In this document: piece by piece, positions 7,758-15,542 of the stretch
Layout of the letters: the number at the start of each line of letters is the position of its first letter
How positions within the stretch are numbered: the first letter of the stretch is position 1
Origin: SSEF01 sp964604195
GTDB lineage: Bacteria > Patescibacteriota > Minisyncoccia > Moranbacterales > UBA1568
DNA length: 55,917 nucleotides
Direction: 5' to 3'
Assembly (NCBI GenBank): GCA_964604195.1
Contig: CAZRXW010000004.1
Coordinates: 1 to 55,917 of the forward strand
The notes under the pieces: generated by a model
Database searches by the model: none
Told to the model about the DNA's origin: nothing
Seen by the model: the letters and a program-made list of their open reading frames with translations, nothing else
Program-made: the position numbers and the translations under genes

Positions 7758-8477
7758 TTAGCCTTCGTCCGAAAAAGTAAAGAATTGCTGATAGCGACGA
7801 TAGAGTTCGAGGGTGGCCCAAAGATCTCTGGCATTATAACGAGCAATCTCTTGGTACTTTCCCTCATTAAATAGTCCGCGGACATCATCACCAGTCACCC
7901 CCTGAGCCTTGGGGCTCTCGATGCCAAAGGCTCGGGTCCAAAGATGTAAGCTTCCCTTCCGTCGTACTGTGCCATAGAAGGAAAGCTGATCGAGGAGGTC
8001 GACGTGCTTGGCATTATACGGCTGGTAATTGAGGTAACGATTGGCCATGAGATTCTTAGTCGGCTTTACTCCGTGCACTGCAGAGCGCGTCCAGAGAAAG
8101 GGCACATCAAACTGCCTCCCATTGAACGTTACAAACGTATCGTACTTGGTCGCAATGTCCCAAAATTTCTCAAGCATCGCTTTTTCAGAAAGCGCCTCAT
8201 ACTTGCAGCCGTCTTCCTCGAAGTCCGTATCGCCATCCGCTGGTTGGTAGTAGACCGCCGACTTCTCTCGCTCCGCATCGAGCACCCCGATCGCGACGAT
8301 TTGGCCAGTTAGTGGCGAAAAGCCAAGACCGTCCTCCAAGTCCTTCAGTGCCGCTTGATACTCCGCGTCATTTCCCGCTTCGCGCTTGATCCAACGTGTG
8401 AGACTCTCCTGGGTCGTCTCATCGAGCGCCGCAAAGTCCTCGCCAACTGTTTCAATATCAAAAATGAGGGTAGACAT
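7758..8477 (-). CDS. 3'-5' exonuclease, DEDD / RNase H-like (PolB exo2 type)
   Basis: Probable DEDD-family 3'-5' exonuclease acting on DNA or RNA. IFDIET at residues 5-10 supplies the first Asp and Glu. FNGRQFDVPFL (about 118-128) supplies the second Asp. YNARDLWATLELY near residue 215 supplies the last motif. The layout matches the family described as predicted 3'-5' exonuclease related to the PolB exonuclease domain. A GAGGTA lies before the start, and the gene follows the exported-protein gene by five bases. Confidence 0.85.
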   Translation of the reverse strand: MSTLIFDIETVGEDFAALDETTQESLTRWIKREAGNDAEYQAALKDLEDGLGFSPLTGQIVAIGVLDAEREKSAVYYQPADGDTDFEEDGCKYEALSEKAMLEKFWDIATKYDTFVTFNGRQFDVPFLWTRSAVHGVKPTKNLMANRYLNYQPYNAKHVDLLDQLSFYGTVRRKGSLHLWTRAFGIESPKAQGVTGDDVRGLFNEGKYQEIARYNARDLWATLELYRRYQQFFTFSDEG

Positions 8478-8482
8478 ATAAA

Positions 8483-9025
8483 CTACCTCGGAATAAGTCG
8501 AAATGACTTTACAGCTTCTTGAAAAGCACTCTTATCATTTCTATTTTCAGGTCGGCTCTGAACATTGAGAGAAATTGAGTAAGTATTTTTTCCATCCTTG
8601 GCTACCACTTTATCAATAAATCCAGGGACACAACTTGGTTCATCATCAGAACAAACTTTGGGTGATGCGTATACCCCAGGAATAATCGCTACTGTAAAAT
8701 CGATGTACCGAGTCAATTTACTCTTCACAAATTCTGGATCAGTTGTTGGCAAATTAAAATCAAGCAACGTTGCTCCATCAGCTGTTTTTCTGGTTTCAAC
8801 AGTATACAGACCTACTTCTCGGGAATACGAAAACTCAAAACCGTAGTCTTGGTTGGTATAGACAATACTCTCGGGTGCCTGAGTGGCTCGTTGCTTCGGT
8901 AGAGGAGTTGATAGAGCATCATTCAAAACAGGTTGCTGACTCACTTGCCAAACAACAACAGCAAAAAATGTAGCGAGACTAGCAGTTACCAAAATTGCAA
9001 AGCTCGTACTAACTTTTTGTGACAT
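8483..9025 (-). CDS. membrane-anchored exported hypothetical protein
   Basis: A 180-aa protein starting MSQKVSTSFAILVTASLATF, with one hydrophobic segment (about residues 8-27) that acts as signal anchor. The rest is probably outside the cell and contains YTNQDYGFEFSYSRE, a motif common in exported Patescibacteria proteins of unknown function. Two cysteines (SPKVCSDDEPSCVPG) may form a disulfide. The in-frame extension upstream to 9196 runs through palindromic intergenic DNA, so ATG 9025 is taken as start. No function can be assigned. Confidence 0.75.
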   Translation of the reverse strand: MSQKVSTSFAILVTASLATFFAVVVWQVSQQPVLNDALSTPLPKQRATQAPESIVYTNQDYGFEFSYSREVGLYTVETRKTADGATLLDFNLPTTDPEFVKSKLTRYIDFTVAIIPGVYASPKVCSDDEPSCVPGFIDKVVAKDGKNTYSISLNVQSRPENRNDKSAFQEAVKSFRLIPR

Positions 9026-9103
9026 AGTGATTGATTTAATTTTGTAGCCCAAGGGGAATTTATCGCCTCGCTTTCTACTGAAAGCTCGTTGTCCAGGGCA
9101 GCG

Positions 9104-9175
9104 CTGAATGCTCCGCTCGCTCGCATTCATCGACACTCGCCATACCTTCACGGTAGGGCTCGCTCCTGCCCGTTC
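9104..9175. repeat. GC-rich palindromic intergenic element
   Basis: Inverted repeats such as GAATGCTCCGCTCGCTCGCATTC occupy the gap upstream of the exported protein gene. The style resembles 1150-1245. No gene is visible in 9026-9200. Confidence 0.35.
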
Positions 9176-9200
9176 GATTCCTCTTGAAGTTAGCATAAAA

Positions 9201-9230
9201 AATAAACTCCCACAAAAGTGGGAATTTATT
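9201..9230 (-). terminator. terminator after tRNA-Glu
   Basis: A long stem, AATAAACTCCCAC / GTGGGAATTTATT with one bulge, around AAAA. It is followed on the minus strand by T-rich sequence and lies nine bases past the tRNA-Glu 3' end. Confidence 0.75.
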
Positions 9231-9238
9231 TTCTACAG

Positions 9239-9310
9239 TAGCCCCAAGGGGAATCGAACCCCTCTTTCTTGGATGAGAACCAAGTGTCCTAGCCGATAGA
9301 CGATGGGGCC
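9239..9310 (-). tRNA. tRNA-Glu (anticodon CTC)
   Basis: A 72-base cloverleaf. The acceptor GGCCCCA pairs with TGGGGCT (first pair G-U). The anticodon arm is CTTGG-TTCTCAT-CCAAG and reads CTC. The T arm is GGGG-TTCGATT-CCCC. The discriminator is A and CCA is not encoded. Confidence 0.95.
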
Positions 9311-9370
9311 TTTTGAAAAATCAAAAAGCAAACATCAAAGAGCCAAAATCTCACCAGCATTTCTCTTTTG

Positions 9371-9441
9371 CAGGGGCGGAAGGAATCGAACCCTCACTAA
9401 CGGTTTTGGAGACCGTTGTACTACCACTATACGACGCCCCT
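9371..9441 (-). tRNA. tRNA-Trp (anticodon CCA)
   Basis: A 71-base cloverleaf with acceptor AGGGGCG / CGCCCCT and anticodon arm ACGGT-CTCCAAA-ACCGT, reading CCA. The discriminator is G and the 3' CCA is not encoded. It lies downstream of rpmG, a common arrangement. Confidence 0.93.
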
Positions 9442-9510
9442 CTTTCTATTTTTACCGCCTTAATCTCCCCCCCCTAATATCACCACTTCCAAATAATAGC
9501 GAAACCTGCA

Positions 9511-9534
9511 GAACAAAGAAAGCCCCGAAGGGCT
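9511..9534 (-). terminator. terminator after rpmG
   Basis: AGCCC-TTCG-GGGCT forms a compact stem with a stable UUCG loop, followed by TTCTTTGTT on the minus strand, directly after the rpmG stop. Confidence 0.7.
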
Positions 9535-9675
9535 CTACTTCGACTCATTGTGGGAAGTGTTCTTCTGACAAAATTTGCAGTATTTTTTGAGAGAAAGCTT
9601 CTCCTTGACCTTCTTCTTGTTGCGCTTGGTGTAATGGGTGATCCGACTGCATACGGAACACTTCAGTTTGGCCAT
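9535..9675 (-). CDS. rpmG: 50S ribosomal protein L33 (bL33)
   Basis: A 46-aa zinc-ribbon protein of the 50S E-site region: MAKLKCSVCSRITHYTKRNK followed by LKKYCKFCQKNTSHNESK. Two CxxC pairs (C6/C9 and C34/C37) form the zinc site. ATG 9675 has AAGGA at good spacing. The in-frame extension upstream is not L33-like. Confidence 0.95.
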   Translation of the reverse strand: MAKLKCSVCSRITHYTKRNKKKVKEKLSLKKYCKFCQKNTSHNESK

Positions 9676-9770
9676 GTTTTCCTTAATCTTGCCCATAAAA
9701 ACAAAATAAATATGATACAAAGGGTACGGGCTCTACTCTACGTGAGTTTTGAGTTCTCGTCAACTCCTGG

Positions 9771-9843
9771 AGCCATCTGTCGGGCTCGAACCGACGACCC
9801 ACGGTTTACAAAACCGTTGCTCTACCAACTGAGCTAAGATGGC
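9771..9843 (-). tRNA. tRNA-Thr (anticodon TGT)
   Basis: A 73-base cloverleaf with acceptor GCCATCT / AGATGGC and anticodon arm ACGGT-TTTGTAA-ACCGT, reading TGT. The T arm contains GGTTCGAG. CCA is not encoded. Confidence 0.95.
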
Positions 9844-9856
9844 AATAACAATCACT

Positions 9857-10112
9857 CTAATTCCACTCTCCCCGAATTAGTTTCTCTTTCTTCTTCCGAA
9901 CCCATCCTTTAATCTGTGCCTCTCTCAATCGTGTTTCAGACTTATTCTTAAACGGAGAAGACACATATACCAAAGAGAATGGTCCCTGTTGTGTTTGCCA
10001 TCCGTGAACCTCTACCGGCATTATGCTTCTCTATACGGCGCTCTGGCGAATTAGTAATGCCAGTATAGTATCTTCCCGTTCTCGCTTTTGCGATATAGAC
10101 ATACCAATTCAT
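9857..10112 (-). pseudogene. GIY-YIG endonuclease-like gene, frameshifted
   Basis: From ATG 10112 the frame reads MNWYVYIAKARTGRYYTGIT, a clear GIY-YIG core, then SPERRIEKHNAG. It then runs out of frame and stops. Shifting by one base near KHNAG restores the second half of the family: VHGWQTQQGPFSLVYVSSPF, then SETRLREAQIKGWVRKKKEK, ending at TAG 9857. Intact members (about 85-95 aa, UvrC-like nuclease domain) are common beside tRNA and rRNA genes. One indel separates the halves, so this is either a recent pseudogene or an assembly error. Confidence 0.75.
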
Positions 10113-10114
10113 AA

Positions 10115-10194
10115 GTGCCGTTCGACAAACTCACGGTACTTCATCTCACTTCGTACTCAAGGTTTACACTGAGCGAACGAAGTAAGTCGAAGTG
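10115..10194. repeat. palindromic intergenic element
   Basis: It contains GTTCGACAAACTCACGGTAC near one end and, inverted, CACTTCGACTTACTTCGTTC at the other. This is the style of mobile palindromes seen between genes in many bacteria. It abuts the tRNA-Tyr 3' end. Confidence 0.4.
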
Positions 10195-10277
10195 TGGGTA
10201 GGGAGGGATTCGAACCCCCGAAGCCCGAAGGCGTCAGATTTACAGTCTGATGCATTTGACCGCTCTGCAACCTACCC
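10195..10277 (-). tRNA. tRNA-Tyr (anticodon GTA)
   Basis: An 83-base class II tRNA with acceptor GGGTAGG / CCTACCC, anticodon arm TCAGA-CTGTAAA-TCTGA reading GTA, and a long variable arm containing GCCTTCGGGC. The discriminator is A; CCA is not encoded. Confidence 0.95.
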
Positions 10278-10304
10278 AAAAAAATTCCGCGCTCTAGACG
10301 CTTG

Positions 10305-10377
10305 AGCCGTTGACCGGATTTGAACCGGTGACCTATTCCTTACCATGGAATTGCTCTACCGACTGAGCTACAACGGC
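10305..10377 (-). tRNA. tRNA-Thr (anticodon GGT)
   Basis: A 73-base cloverleaf with acceptor GCCGTTG / CAACGGC and anticodon arm ATTCC-ATGGTAA-GGAAT, reading GGT. CCA is not encoded. It is the first of the five clustered tRNA genes in transcription order. Confidence 0.95.
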
Positions 10378-10453
10378 ATAAGACCCTGTCAAATCGACAA
10401 AAAACGACAAAAGAACTTTTGTAGCATAGCGGAAGAATCGAAGAAGAGCAACT

Positions 10454-11287
10454 CTAACTGCGATGCTTTTCCCGCTGCACCAAAAGCCTCTCGAGTTTAC
10501 GCACTTTATCCTTCACTTCCCTGTTCAGGGGGGAAAGTTTGATCACCTGACGATAGCAAGCCTTGGCGTCTTCGAGATTCTCATTGGCGAGGTAATAATC
10601 ACCAAGCTCCTCGTAGGAAGCCGAATCTTTGGGGTTTTTAGCAATACGATCGATAAGTTCTTCTTCCGAAAGAAGCTTTCTTGAAGGGGCAATAGATTGT
10701 TTCTTTCGGACAAAACGCTGCTCTGTTTCTCCCTGAGCAAGACTGGCCACCCTCTTCTTGAGATTACCAAACCTTGAAGTCGGCTTATCAATCAAAACCC
10801 CCTGCTCTGAGCGTAATATAGAAACATTCACTGCTTCTGAGTTGCGCCCTACCCCCTCTTTCTCTATTGGTGCAGTACTCTCGCTCTCTTCACACTCAAG
10901 AGAGGCTCTGTGACGACGATGCCATCGATCCCAAAAGCGATCTTTATCCTCAGTTCCAACACTCACTAGCCCACCCTCCTCATTCTGAGAGGTAGCTTCA
11001 TTTCCCACCGTAGCCTCTTGTCGCTTTCGTCTCAGAAAATTAGAAAACTCCTGAAAACGATTATGAAACTTCAGCGAAAGGAGTTTGAGCCGTTGCATCA
11101 TTCGCTCCAAAAGTCTCAAAGCCCAATCCTGAGAAAAAACAAAGAGAAAACGTTTTGGGCGACCGTTTTGGTCAAGAACCAACAAGCGCTCCTGAAGCTC
11201 TGGATCTGCGCTCTTCTTGGAAAGAAACCATACCAAAAACCCTAGGCAGAGAACCAAGACTATCGGTGGAATAATGAGAGGCAACAT
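10454..11287 (-). CDS. membrane-anchored TPR protein
   Basis: A 277-aa protein. Residues 1-24 form a hydrophobic N-terminal anchor (MLPLIIPPIVLVLCLGFLVW). A basic and then acidic linker of low conservation follows. The C-terminal 70 residues contain one or two tetratricopeptide repeats (NPKDSASYEELGDYYLANEN, then LEDAKACYRQVIKLSP). TPRs bind partner proteins; the partner here is unknown. Start: ATG 11287; an upstream in-frame TTG was rejected. It lies 37 bases after tsf on the same strand. Confidence 0.8.
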   Translation of the reverse strand: MLPLIIPPIVLVLCLGFLVWFLSKKSADPELQERLLVLDQNGRPKRFLFVFSQDWALRLLERMMQRLKLLSLKFHNRFQEFSNFLRRKRQEATVGNEATSQNEEGGLVSVGTEDKDRFWDRWHRRHRASLECEESESTAPIEKEGVGRNSEAVNVSILRSEQGVLIDKPTSRFGNLKKRVASLAQGETEQRFVRKKQSIAPSRKLLSEEELIDRIAKNPKDSASYEELGDYYLANENLEDAKACYRQVIKLSPLNREVKDKVRKLERLLVQREKHRS

Positions 11288-11324
11288 GGACAAAAAGAAT
11301 ACTATGAAGCCCAGTCACTCGGAA

Positions 11325-11909
11325 TTAAATCTCGTACCGTACAAACTTACCAACCTGAACCTTTTCACCAATACGATGAATACTCTCTGTAATAAGAGCC
11401 TGCACCGTTTTGGATGAATCCTTTACAAAAGGCTGCGAAAGAAGAGAAAGTTCGTCGCGAAACTTCTTTTCTTTACCTGCCAAAATCTTCTCAGCAATCT
11501 CTGCTGGTTTTCCTTCATTTTTTACTTGTTCCTCCCAGATTACTCGCTCTTTGGCAATTATTTCTGTAGGCACATCCTCTGGTGCCAGATAGAGCGGATT
11601 CATAGCTGCTACATGCATAGCGAGGTCGCGACCAAGCTCTTGAAAATCGCTATTACGAGCCACAAAATCTGTTTCACAGAGAAGCGTAAGCATTACCCCC
11701 ACCCGAGCATTTGAATGAAGATACATTGCTACAATACCCTCATGCGCTTCGCGATCTGTGCGCTTGAGTGCCTTTGCCTCACCACGCTTACGCAAAAGAG
11801 CAATAGCCTGCTCCTCATCGCCACCCGCTTCTTCGAGCGCCTTTTTTACTTCAACGATACCAGCTCCTGTCTTTTCACGGAGCTTTTTTACTGCTTCCAG
11901 GGTACTCAT
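11325..11909 (-). CDS. tsf: elongation factor Ts
   Basis: EF-Ts releases GDP from EF-Tu. The N-terminal UBA-like domain is clear: VKKLREKTGAGIVEVKKALE (about 6-25). The core carries LLCETDFVARNSDFQELGRD with the TDFVA motif that enters EF-Tu. At 194 aa it is the short form with a reduced second core subdomain, compared with about 280 aa in E. coli. It lies 58 bases after rpsB. Confidence 0.95.
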   Translation of the reverse strand: MSTLEAVKKLREKTGAGIVEVKKALEEAGGDEEQAIALLRKRGEAKALKRTDREAHEGIVAMYLHSNARVGVMLTLLCETDFVARNSDFQELGRDLAMHVAAMNPLYLAPEDVPTEIIAKERVIWEEQVKNEGKPAEIAEKILAGKEKKFRDELSLLSQPFVKDSSKTVQALITESIHRIGEKVQVGKFVRYEI

Positions 11910-11967
11910 ACACTTTTCATTTTAAATCAAATCAATTTTTGCAACAAACCAAAGGACCCATCTCACG

Positions 11968-12750
11968 TTAAGCTTGATTTTTTGACTGCGGCGCATAGGA
12001 AACAACCTCTCTTCCGAGTCGTCCAAAAATGAGATGAAGGGAAGAGAGAGCATCATCATTTCCTGGGATGGGGTAGTCAATCAAGGCAGGATTCATATTG
12101 CTATCCACAATACCTACCAGAGGGATCTGCATACGACGAGCTTCACTAATAGCTAGATCAGCCTCTTTGGCATCAGCTAAAACGACCGCTCCCGGGAGCT
12201 CTTTCATGTTTTTGAGCCCACCAACCTTGTGTTCGAGCTTTTCAATTTCCTCACTCTTCTTCTGCTGTTCAAACTTGGTGTACTTCTTGTACTCACCAGC
12301 TTCCTGCATACGTTCACTTTCGATGAGGTACTTGGCACGGCCAGAAATTTGATGGAAATTGGTTAGCGTTCCTCCGAGCCAACGATCAATAACATACGAT
12401 TGGTTGAGACGCTTCGCCAAAGATTTCACGGCATCATGAGTTTGCTTCTTGACGCCCACAAAAAGAATAGGTTTGCCACTTTTAGCCACACTCTCAAGAA
12501 ACGAGGCTGCCTGTTCTAAACGTTCAGCTGTTTTTTCGAGATTCATGATAGAAATATTCTTACGAGTCGTAAAAATATATTCTTCCATGTTTGGATGATG
12601 CCTCGAGGTTACGTGCCCAAAGTGAACACCTGCCTTAAGCAAGGCCTCAACTCCTACATCAACAGCATCGAAGTTAAAACCCCCAAAATAATCACGTTCT
12701 AGAGCACGCACTGGCACTCCCGACTCGACAGTCGCTTCCGTCTGACTCAT
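11968..12750 (-). CDS. rpsB: 30S ribosomal protein S2 (uS2)
   Basis: S2 joins the 30S subunit late and sits between head and body near the mRNA exit. Marks: LLKAGVHFGHVTSRHHPNME (about 37-56), IDRWLGGTLTNF and GIVDSNMNPALIDYPIPGND near the C-terminus. At 260 aa it is normal, with an extra N-terminal segment of about 30 residues. ATG 12750 has AAGGA at suitable spacing. It is followed by tsf, as usual. Confidence 0.96.
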   Translation of the reverse strand: MSQTEATVESGVPVRALERDYFGGFNFDAVDVGVEALLKAGVHFGHVTSRHHPNMEEYIFTTRKNISIMNLEKTAERLEQAASFLESVAKSGKPILFVGVKKQTHDAVKSLAKRLNQSYVIDRWLGGTLTNFHQISGRAKYLIESERMQEAGEYKKYTKFEQQKKSEEIEKLEHKVGGLKNMKELPGAVVLADAKEADLAISEARRMQIPLVGIVDSNMNPALIDYPIPGNDDALSSLHLIFGRLGREVVSYAPQSKNQA

Positions 12751-12865
12751 ATTTAGTCTTCCTTAGAATAAATTACTTCTCCCGGTTCTTGAGTATCGGA
12801 CCCCAACTATAAATACATCAGGGCAGGAAAAATACTCGTATAAACTACCGTGGAGGCTGAATTTC

Positions 12866-12893
12866 TTGCTGGGAGGGACCAAAAGTCCAGCAA
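12866..12893 (-). promoter_or_regulatory. hairpin in the rpsB leader
   Basis: TTGCTGG and CCAGCAA pair, with an inner stem of GGAC/GTCC-like pairs, in the leader of about 150 bases between the promoter and rpsB. A role in S2 autoregulation is possible but not shown. Confidence 0.4.
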
Positions 12894-12907
12894 AGATAAG
12901 CGTCACT

Positions 12908-12936
12908 AGTCTAGTTGACTTCCTGAGTCTTGTCAA
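12908..12936 (-). promoter_or_regulatory. sigma70-type promoter of rpsB-tsf
   Basis: Minus strand: TTGACA (12931-12936), 17-base spacer, TAGACT (12908-12913). The expected start is near 12901. Confidence 0.75.
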
Positions 12937-13019
12937 TTTCGAAGGCCTATGCTAAACTCCCACTGTCTTATTCCGGCTCGATAAATGAGCCCATTTTGAA
13001 TTACTTTTTCAGGAACGCT

Positions 13020-13337
13020 ATGAAATCCGGCATCCACCCTACTTATCATAATGAAACAACCGTCACCTGTGTTTGTGGCAAGACTTTTGTCACCGGTTCA
13101 ACCATCACAAAAATTGCTACTGAAATTTGTTCTAACTGTCACCCGTTCTATACCGGTGAAAAGAAATTCGTTGACACCACTGGTCGCGTAGACCGCTTCA
13201 AGAAGCTCGCCGAACGCTCTGCCAAAAAAGTTGCTGTACATACCGCTGTCAAAGAAAAGCGCGCTAAAAGGGTTGAGTCTGAAAAGAAAGAAGGAAAGGC
13301 CGTAAAATCCAAGAAGACCAGCAAGGTTGAGGATTAG
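13020..13337 (+). CDS. rpmE: 50S ribosomal protein L31 (bL31) with lysine-rich tail
   Basis: L31 bridges the central protuberance and the 30S head. The domain runs MKSGIHPTYHNETTVTCVCG, then CSNCHPFYTGEKKFVDTTGR, with zinc-ligand cysteines CxC and CxxC, so this is the zinc-binding form. It ends near residue 67. A tail of about 38 residues of Lys/Glu/Val follows and is absent from most L31 proteins. ATG 13020 has AGGA five bases upstream; the upstream in-frame extension is not L31-like. Confidence 0.93.
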   Translation: MKSGIHPTYHNETTVTCVCGKTFVTGSTITKIATEICSNCHPFYTGEKKFVDTTGRVDRFKKLAERSAKKVAVHTAVKEKRAKRVESEKKEGKAVKSKKTSKVED

Positions 13338-13352
13338 CTTCTTCTAAGGCAC

Positions 13353-13380
13353 AAAACGACCTCTCTTTGGGTCGTTTTTT
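13353..13380 (+). terminator. terminator after rpmE
   Basis: AAAACGACC pairs with GGTCGTTTT, followed by a T run. It lies 16 bases after the rpmE stop. Confidence 0.85.
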
Positions 13381-13428
13381 GTTTGCCAGAGATACAAAAG
13401 AAAGGTAGGCTTTGGAAAAGAACCACTT

Positions 13429-14520
13429 ATGCAAGATTTGATTAGTAAAATTGAAGCAGAATACCAGAGTGTAGAAGAAGAACTCGCTTCTAGCGCTGTT
13501 TTGAGCGATCCCAAAAAACTGGCTAGCCTAGGGAAACGTAAGGCTGAGCTTGATACCATCATGGCAAAAGTAGGCCGGTTGAAAACCATAAAACAAAGTC
13601 TTCGGGACAATGCCGAGCTCACTCAGGACGAAGCCGACCCAGAACTCAAAGCCATGGCTCTTGAGGACAATATTGCGCTCGCTAAGGAAAAAGAAATTCT
13701 TGAACAGGAACTCACCAAACTTCTTCTTCCTAAGGATAAAAATGACAATAAAGACATCATCGTCGAGATCCGGGCTGGCGCTGGTGGTGATGAAGCCAGC
13801 CTCTTTGCGGCCGAACTCTTCCGGATGTATGCCCGCTATGCCGAATCACTTGGTTGGCAGACCGTCCTTCTCGACTCACATCAAACTGAAGCTGGTGGAT
13901 TTAAGGAAGTTACTTTTGAAGTAAACCGCGGCAATAGCACAGCTTCGGTTTATCAAAAATTTAAATATGAATCTGGAGTGCATCGCGTTCAGCGAGTCCC
14001 ATCCACAGAAAAAATGGGACGGGTGCACACTTCAACCGTAACAGTTGCTGTGCTGCCGCAGGTTGATGACATCGAAATCGTTGTGAGACAAGAAGATCTT
14101 CGGATTGACACCTTCTGTTCATCGGGTCCTGGTGGACAATCAGTCAACACCACGTATAGCGCCGTACGCATTACCCATCTTCCTACTGGTCTTGTTGTGT
14201 CCTGCCAAGATGAGAAATCTCAGATCAAGAATCGTGAAAAGGCCATGAAGGTCCTTCGCGCTAGACTCTGGGAACAGGAAGAGGAACGACAAATGAAAGA
14301 ACTCGGCGACGCTCGGAAAAGTCAGATTGGAACTGGCGACCGAAGCGAAAAAATCCGCACGTATAACTTTCCCCAGGATCGCATTACTGATCATCGTATC
14401 CATCAAAACTGGAGTAATATCCCAGGTATCCTCCAAGGGAACCTGGCCCCTATTCTGGACGCACTCGAATCTGAAGATATTCGAATGAAAATCGAAGCGG
14501 CCGAAAAAAAGACTGTCTAA
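13429..14520 (+). CDS. prfA: peptide chain release factor 1
   Basis: RF1 reads UAA and UAG in the A site and triggers peptide release. The tripeptide anticodon region is VQRVPSTEKMGRVHTS (PxT type, so RF1 not RF2). The catalytic loop is SGPGGQSVNTT (GGQ near residue 234). The usual GGQHVN is GGQSVN here. At 363 aa it is full length. prmC, whose product methylates the GGQ glutamine, follows after six bases. Confidence 0.97.
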   Translation: MQDLISKIEAEYQSVEEELASSAVLSDPKKLASLGKRKAELDTIMAKVGRLKTIKQSLRDNAELTQDEADPELKAMALEDNIALAKEKEILEQELTKLLLPKDKNDNKDIIVEIRAGAGGDEASLFAAELFRMYARYAESLGWQTVLLDSHQTEAGGFKEVTFEVNRGNSTASVYQKFKYESGVHRVQRVPSTEKMGRVHTSTVTVAVLPQVDDIEIVVRQEDLRIDTFCSSGPGGQSVNTTYSAVRITHLPTGLVVSCQDEKSQIKNREKAMKVLRARLWEQEEERQMKELGDARKSQIGTGDRSEKIRTYNFPQDRITDHRIHQNWSNIPGILQGNLAPILDALESEDIRMKIEAAEKKTV

Positions 14521-14526
14521 TTTCCT

Positions 14527-15402
14527 ATGGAGATGAGTCAGGCCCTCCTTCTTGGAAGCATAGACCCGTTTGATCGTTTACTTCTTCTAGCAAAAGCTAC
14601 CAACAAAGATCATGCTTTTGTGTTGGCACATCCCGAATATAAACTCACCGAAAAAGAGGCCCGTCAATATACCGAATTCATCACGCGAAGAGTAAAACAT
14701 GAACCGATTGCCTATATTCTTGGTGAAAAAGAATTTTTCGGACTATCTTTTCTCGTAAATCGATCTACCCTCATCCCCAGACCGGAAACAGAGCACCTCG
14801 TTGAGTGCGTTATTAAATATATAGAAAAAAATAAATCGGAAGATATCCAAAGAAAAAAAATTGCTGTCATCGATGTCGGTACCGGATCTGGTTGTATCAT
14901 CATTAGCATTGCAAATTATCTTCAATCGTCTTCGAAAAAAAATTTGTCGTCAATTTCATTTTTTGCCACTGATATTTCCAATAAGGCCCTTGGGGTAGCT
15001 CGAAAGAATGCCGTTCATCATCATGTCGATACATTAATTTTCTTCTCACTCTCAGATCTCATCACCTCACTCGAAGAAAGACTACAATCATTCGATATGC
15101 TTCTCATAACGGCCAACCTACCGTATCTCTCTGAAGCGCTCTATCAAAATACCGCGCCAGATGTCCAAGGTTTTGAACCAGCCAACGCTCTTGTTTCTGG
15201 TAAAGACGGGCTTGGTCACTACCGAAAGCTCTTCAAGAATCTCTCCTCTACCGTCCACACAAAAGAAGTTGTTTTTTGGCTTGAAATAAGCCCAGAACAG
15301 GAGCCCTTCCTCCCGGCTCTCATGAATGAGACTCCGATAAAAAAGTGGGAGTGTCTCCCTGATTTATCCGGAAGAGTTCGAATCGTCACTGGATCTTGGT
15401 AG
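14527..15402 (+). CDS. prmC: release-factor glutamine methyltransferase
   Basis: PrmC transfers a methyl group from SAM to the GGQ glutamine of release factors. It has the N-terminal helical domain, then the SAM-binding GTGSGCIIISIA (about 119-130) and RPETEHLVE. The substrate motif is NLPY (residues about 199-202) where most members have NPPY. GKDGLGHYRKLF also fits. At 291 aa it is normal length. It directly follows prfA, a common pairing. Confidence 0.93.
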   Translation: MEMSQALLLGSIDPFDRLLLLAKATNKDHAFVLAHPEYKLTEKEARQYTEFITRRVKHEPIAYILGEKEFFGLSFLVNRSTLIPRPETEHLVECVIKYIEKNKSEDIQRKKIAVIDVGTGSGCIIISIANYLQSSSKKNLSSISFFATDISNKALGVARKNAVHHHVDTLIFFSLSDLITSLEERLQSFDMLLITANLPYLSEALYQNTAPDVQGFEPANALVSGKDGLGHYRKLFKNLSSTVHTKEVVFWLEISPEQEPFLPALMNETPIKKWECLPDLSGRVRIVTGSW

Positions 15403-15420
15403 ATATTCAACTCGGAAAAC

Positions 15421-15455
15421 AAAAACTCTCACCGAGGTAAGAGTTTTTGTTTTTG
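15421..15455. terminator. bidirectional terminator between prmC and the Lys/Ala peptide
   Basis: AAAAACTCT / AGAGTTTTT forms a nine-pair stem with T runs on both strands. It can end prmC on the plus strand and the small peptide gene on the minus strand. Confidence 0.8.
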
Positions 15456-15473
15456 TTTGAAAGCTCAAGAAAC

Positions 15474-15542
15474 TTAGCGCTTCTTCTTAGCGGCTTTCTT
15501 CTTGGTGGCCTTCTTCTTTGCGGCCTTTTTCTTCTTTGCCAT
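15474..15542 (-). CDS. 22-residue lysine/alanine-rich basic peptide
   Basis: The frame reads MAKKKKAAKKKATKKKAAKK and ends KR, then TAA. It is composed of Lys, Ala and single Thr and Arg residues, like the tails of histone H1-like proteins. AGGAGGTGA, fully complementary to the 16S rRNA 3' end, lies nine bases before the ATG, so strong translation is expected. It has its own candidate promoter (15675-15702) and a terminator. Nucleic-acid binding is inferred from charge alone. Confidence 0.75.
   Translation of the reverse strand: MAKKKKAAKKKATKKKAAKKKR

Noticed and set aside
9045..9060. Similarity to the 3' end of tRNA-Glu (AGCCCAAGGGGAAT), as a possible attachment site
   Set aside because: Only about 15 bases match, no integrase is near, and the interval between holds only a palindrome and a terminator.
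12915..12953. Plus-strand promoter for rpmE with TATGCT at 12948
   Set aside because: TTGTCA or TTGACT upstream are at wrong distances (12 and 27 bases); no acceptable -35 box.
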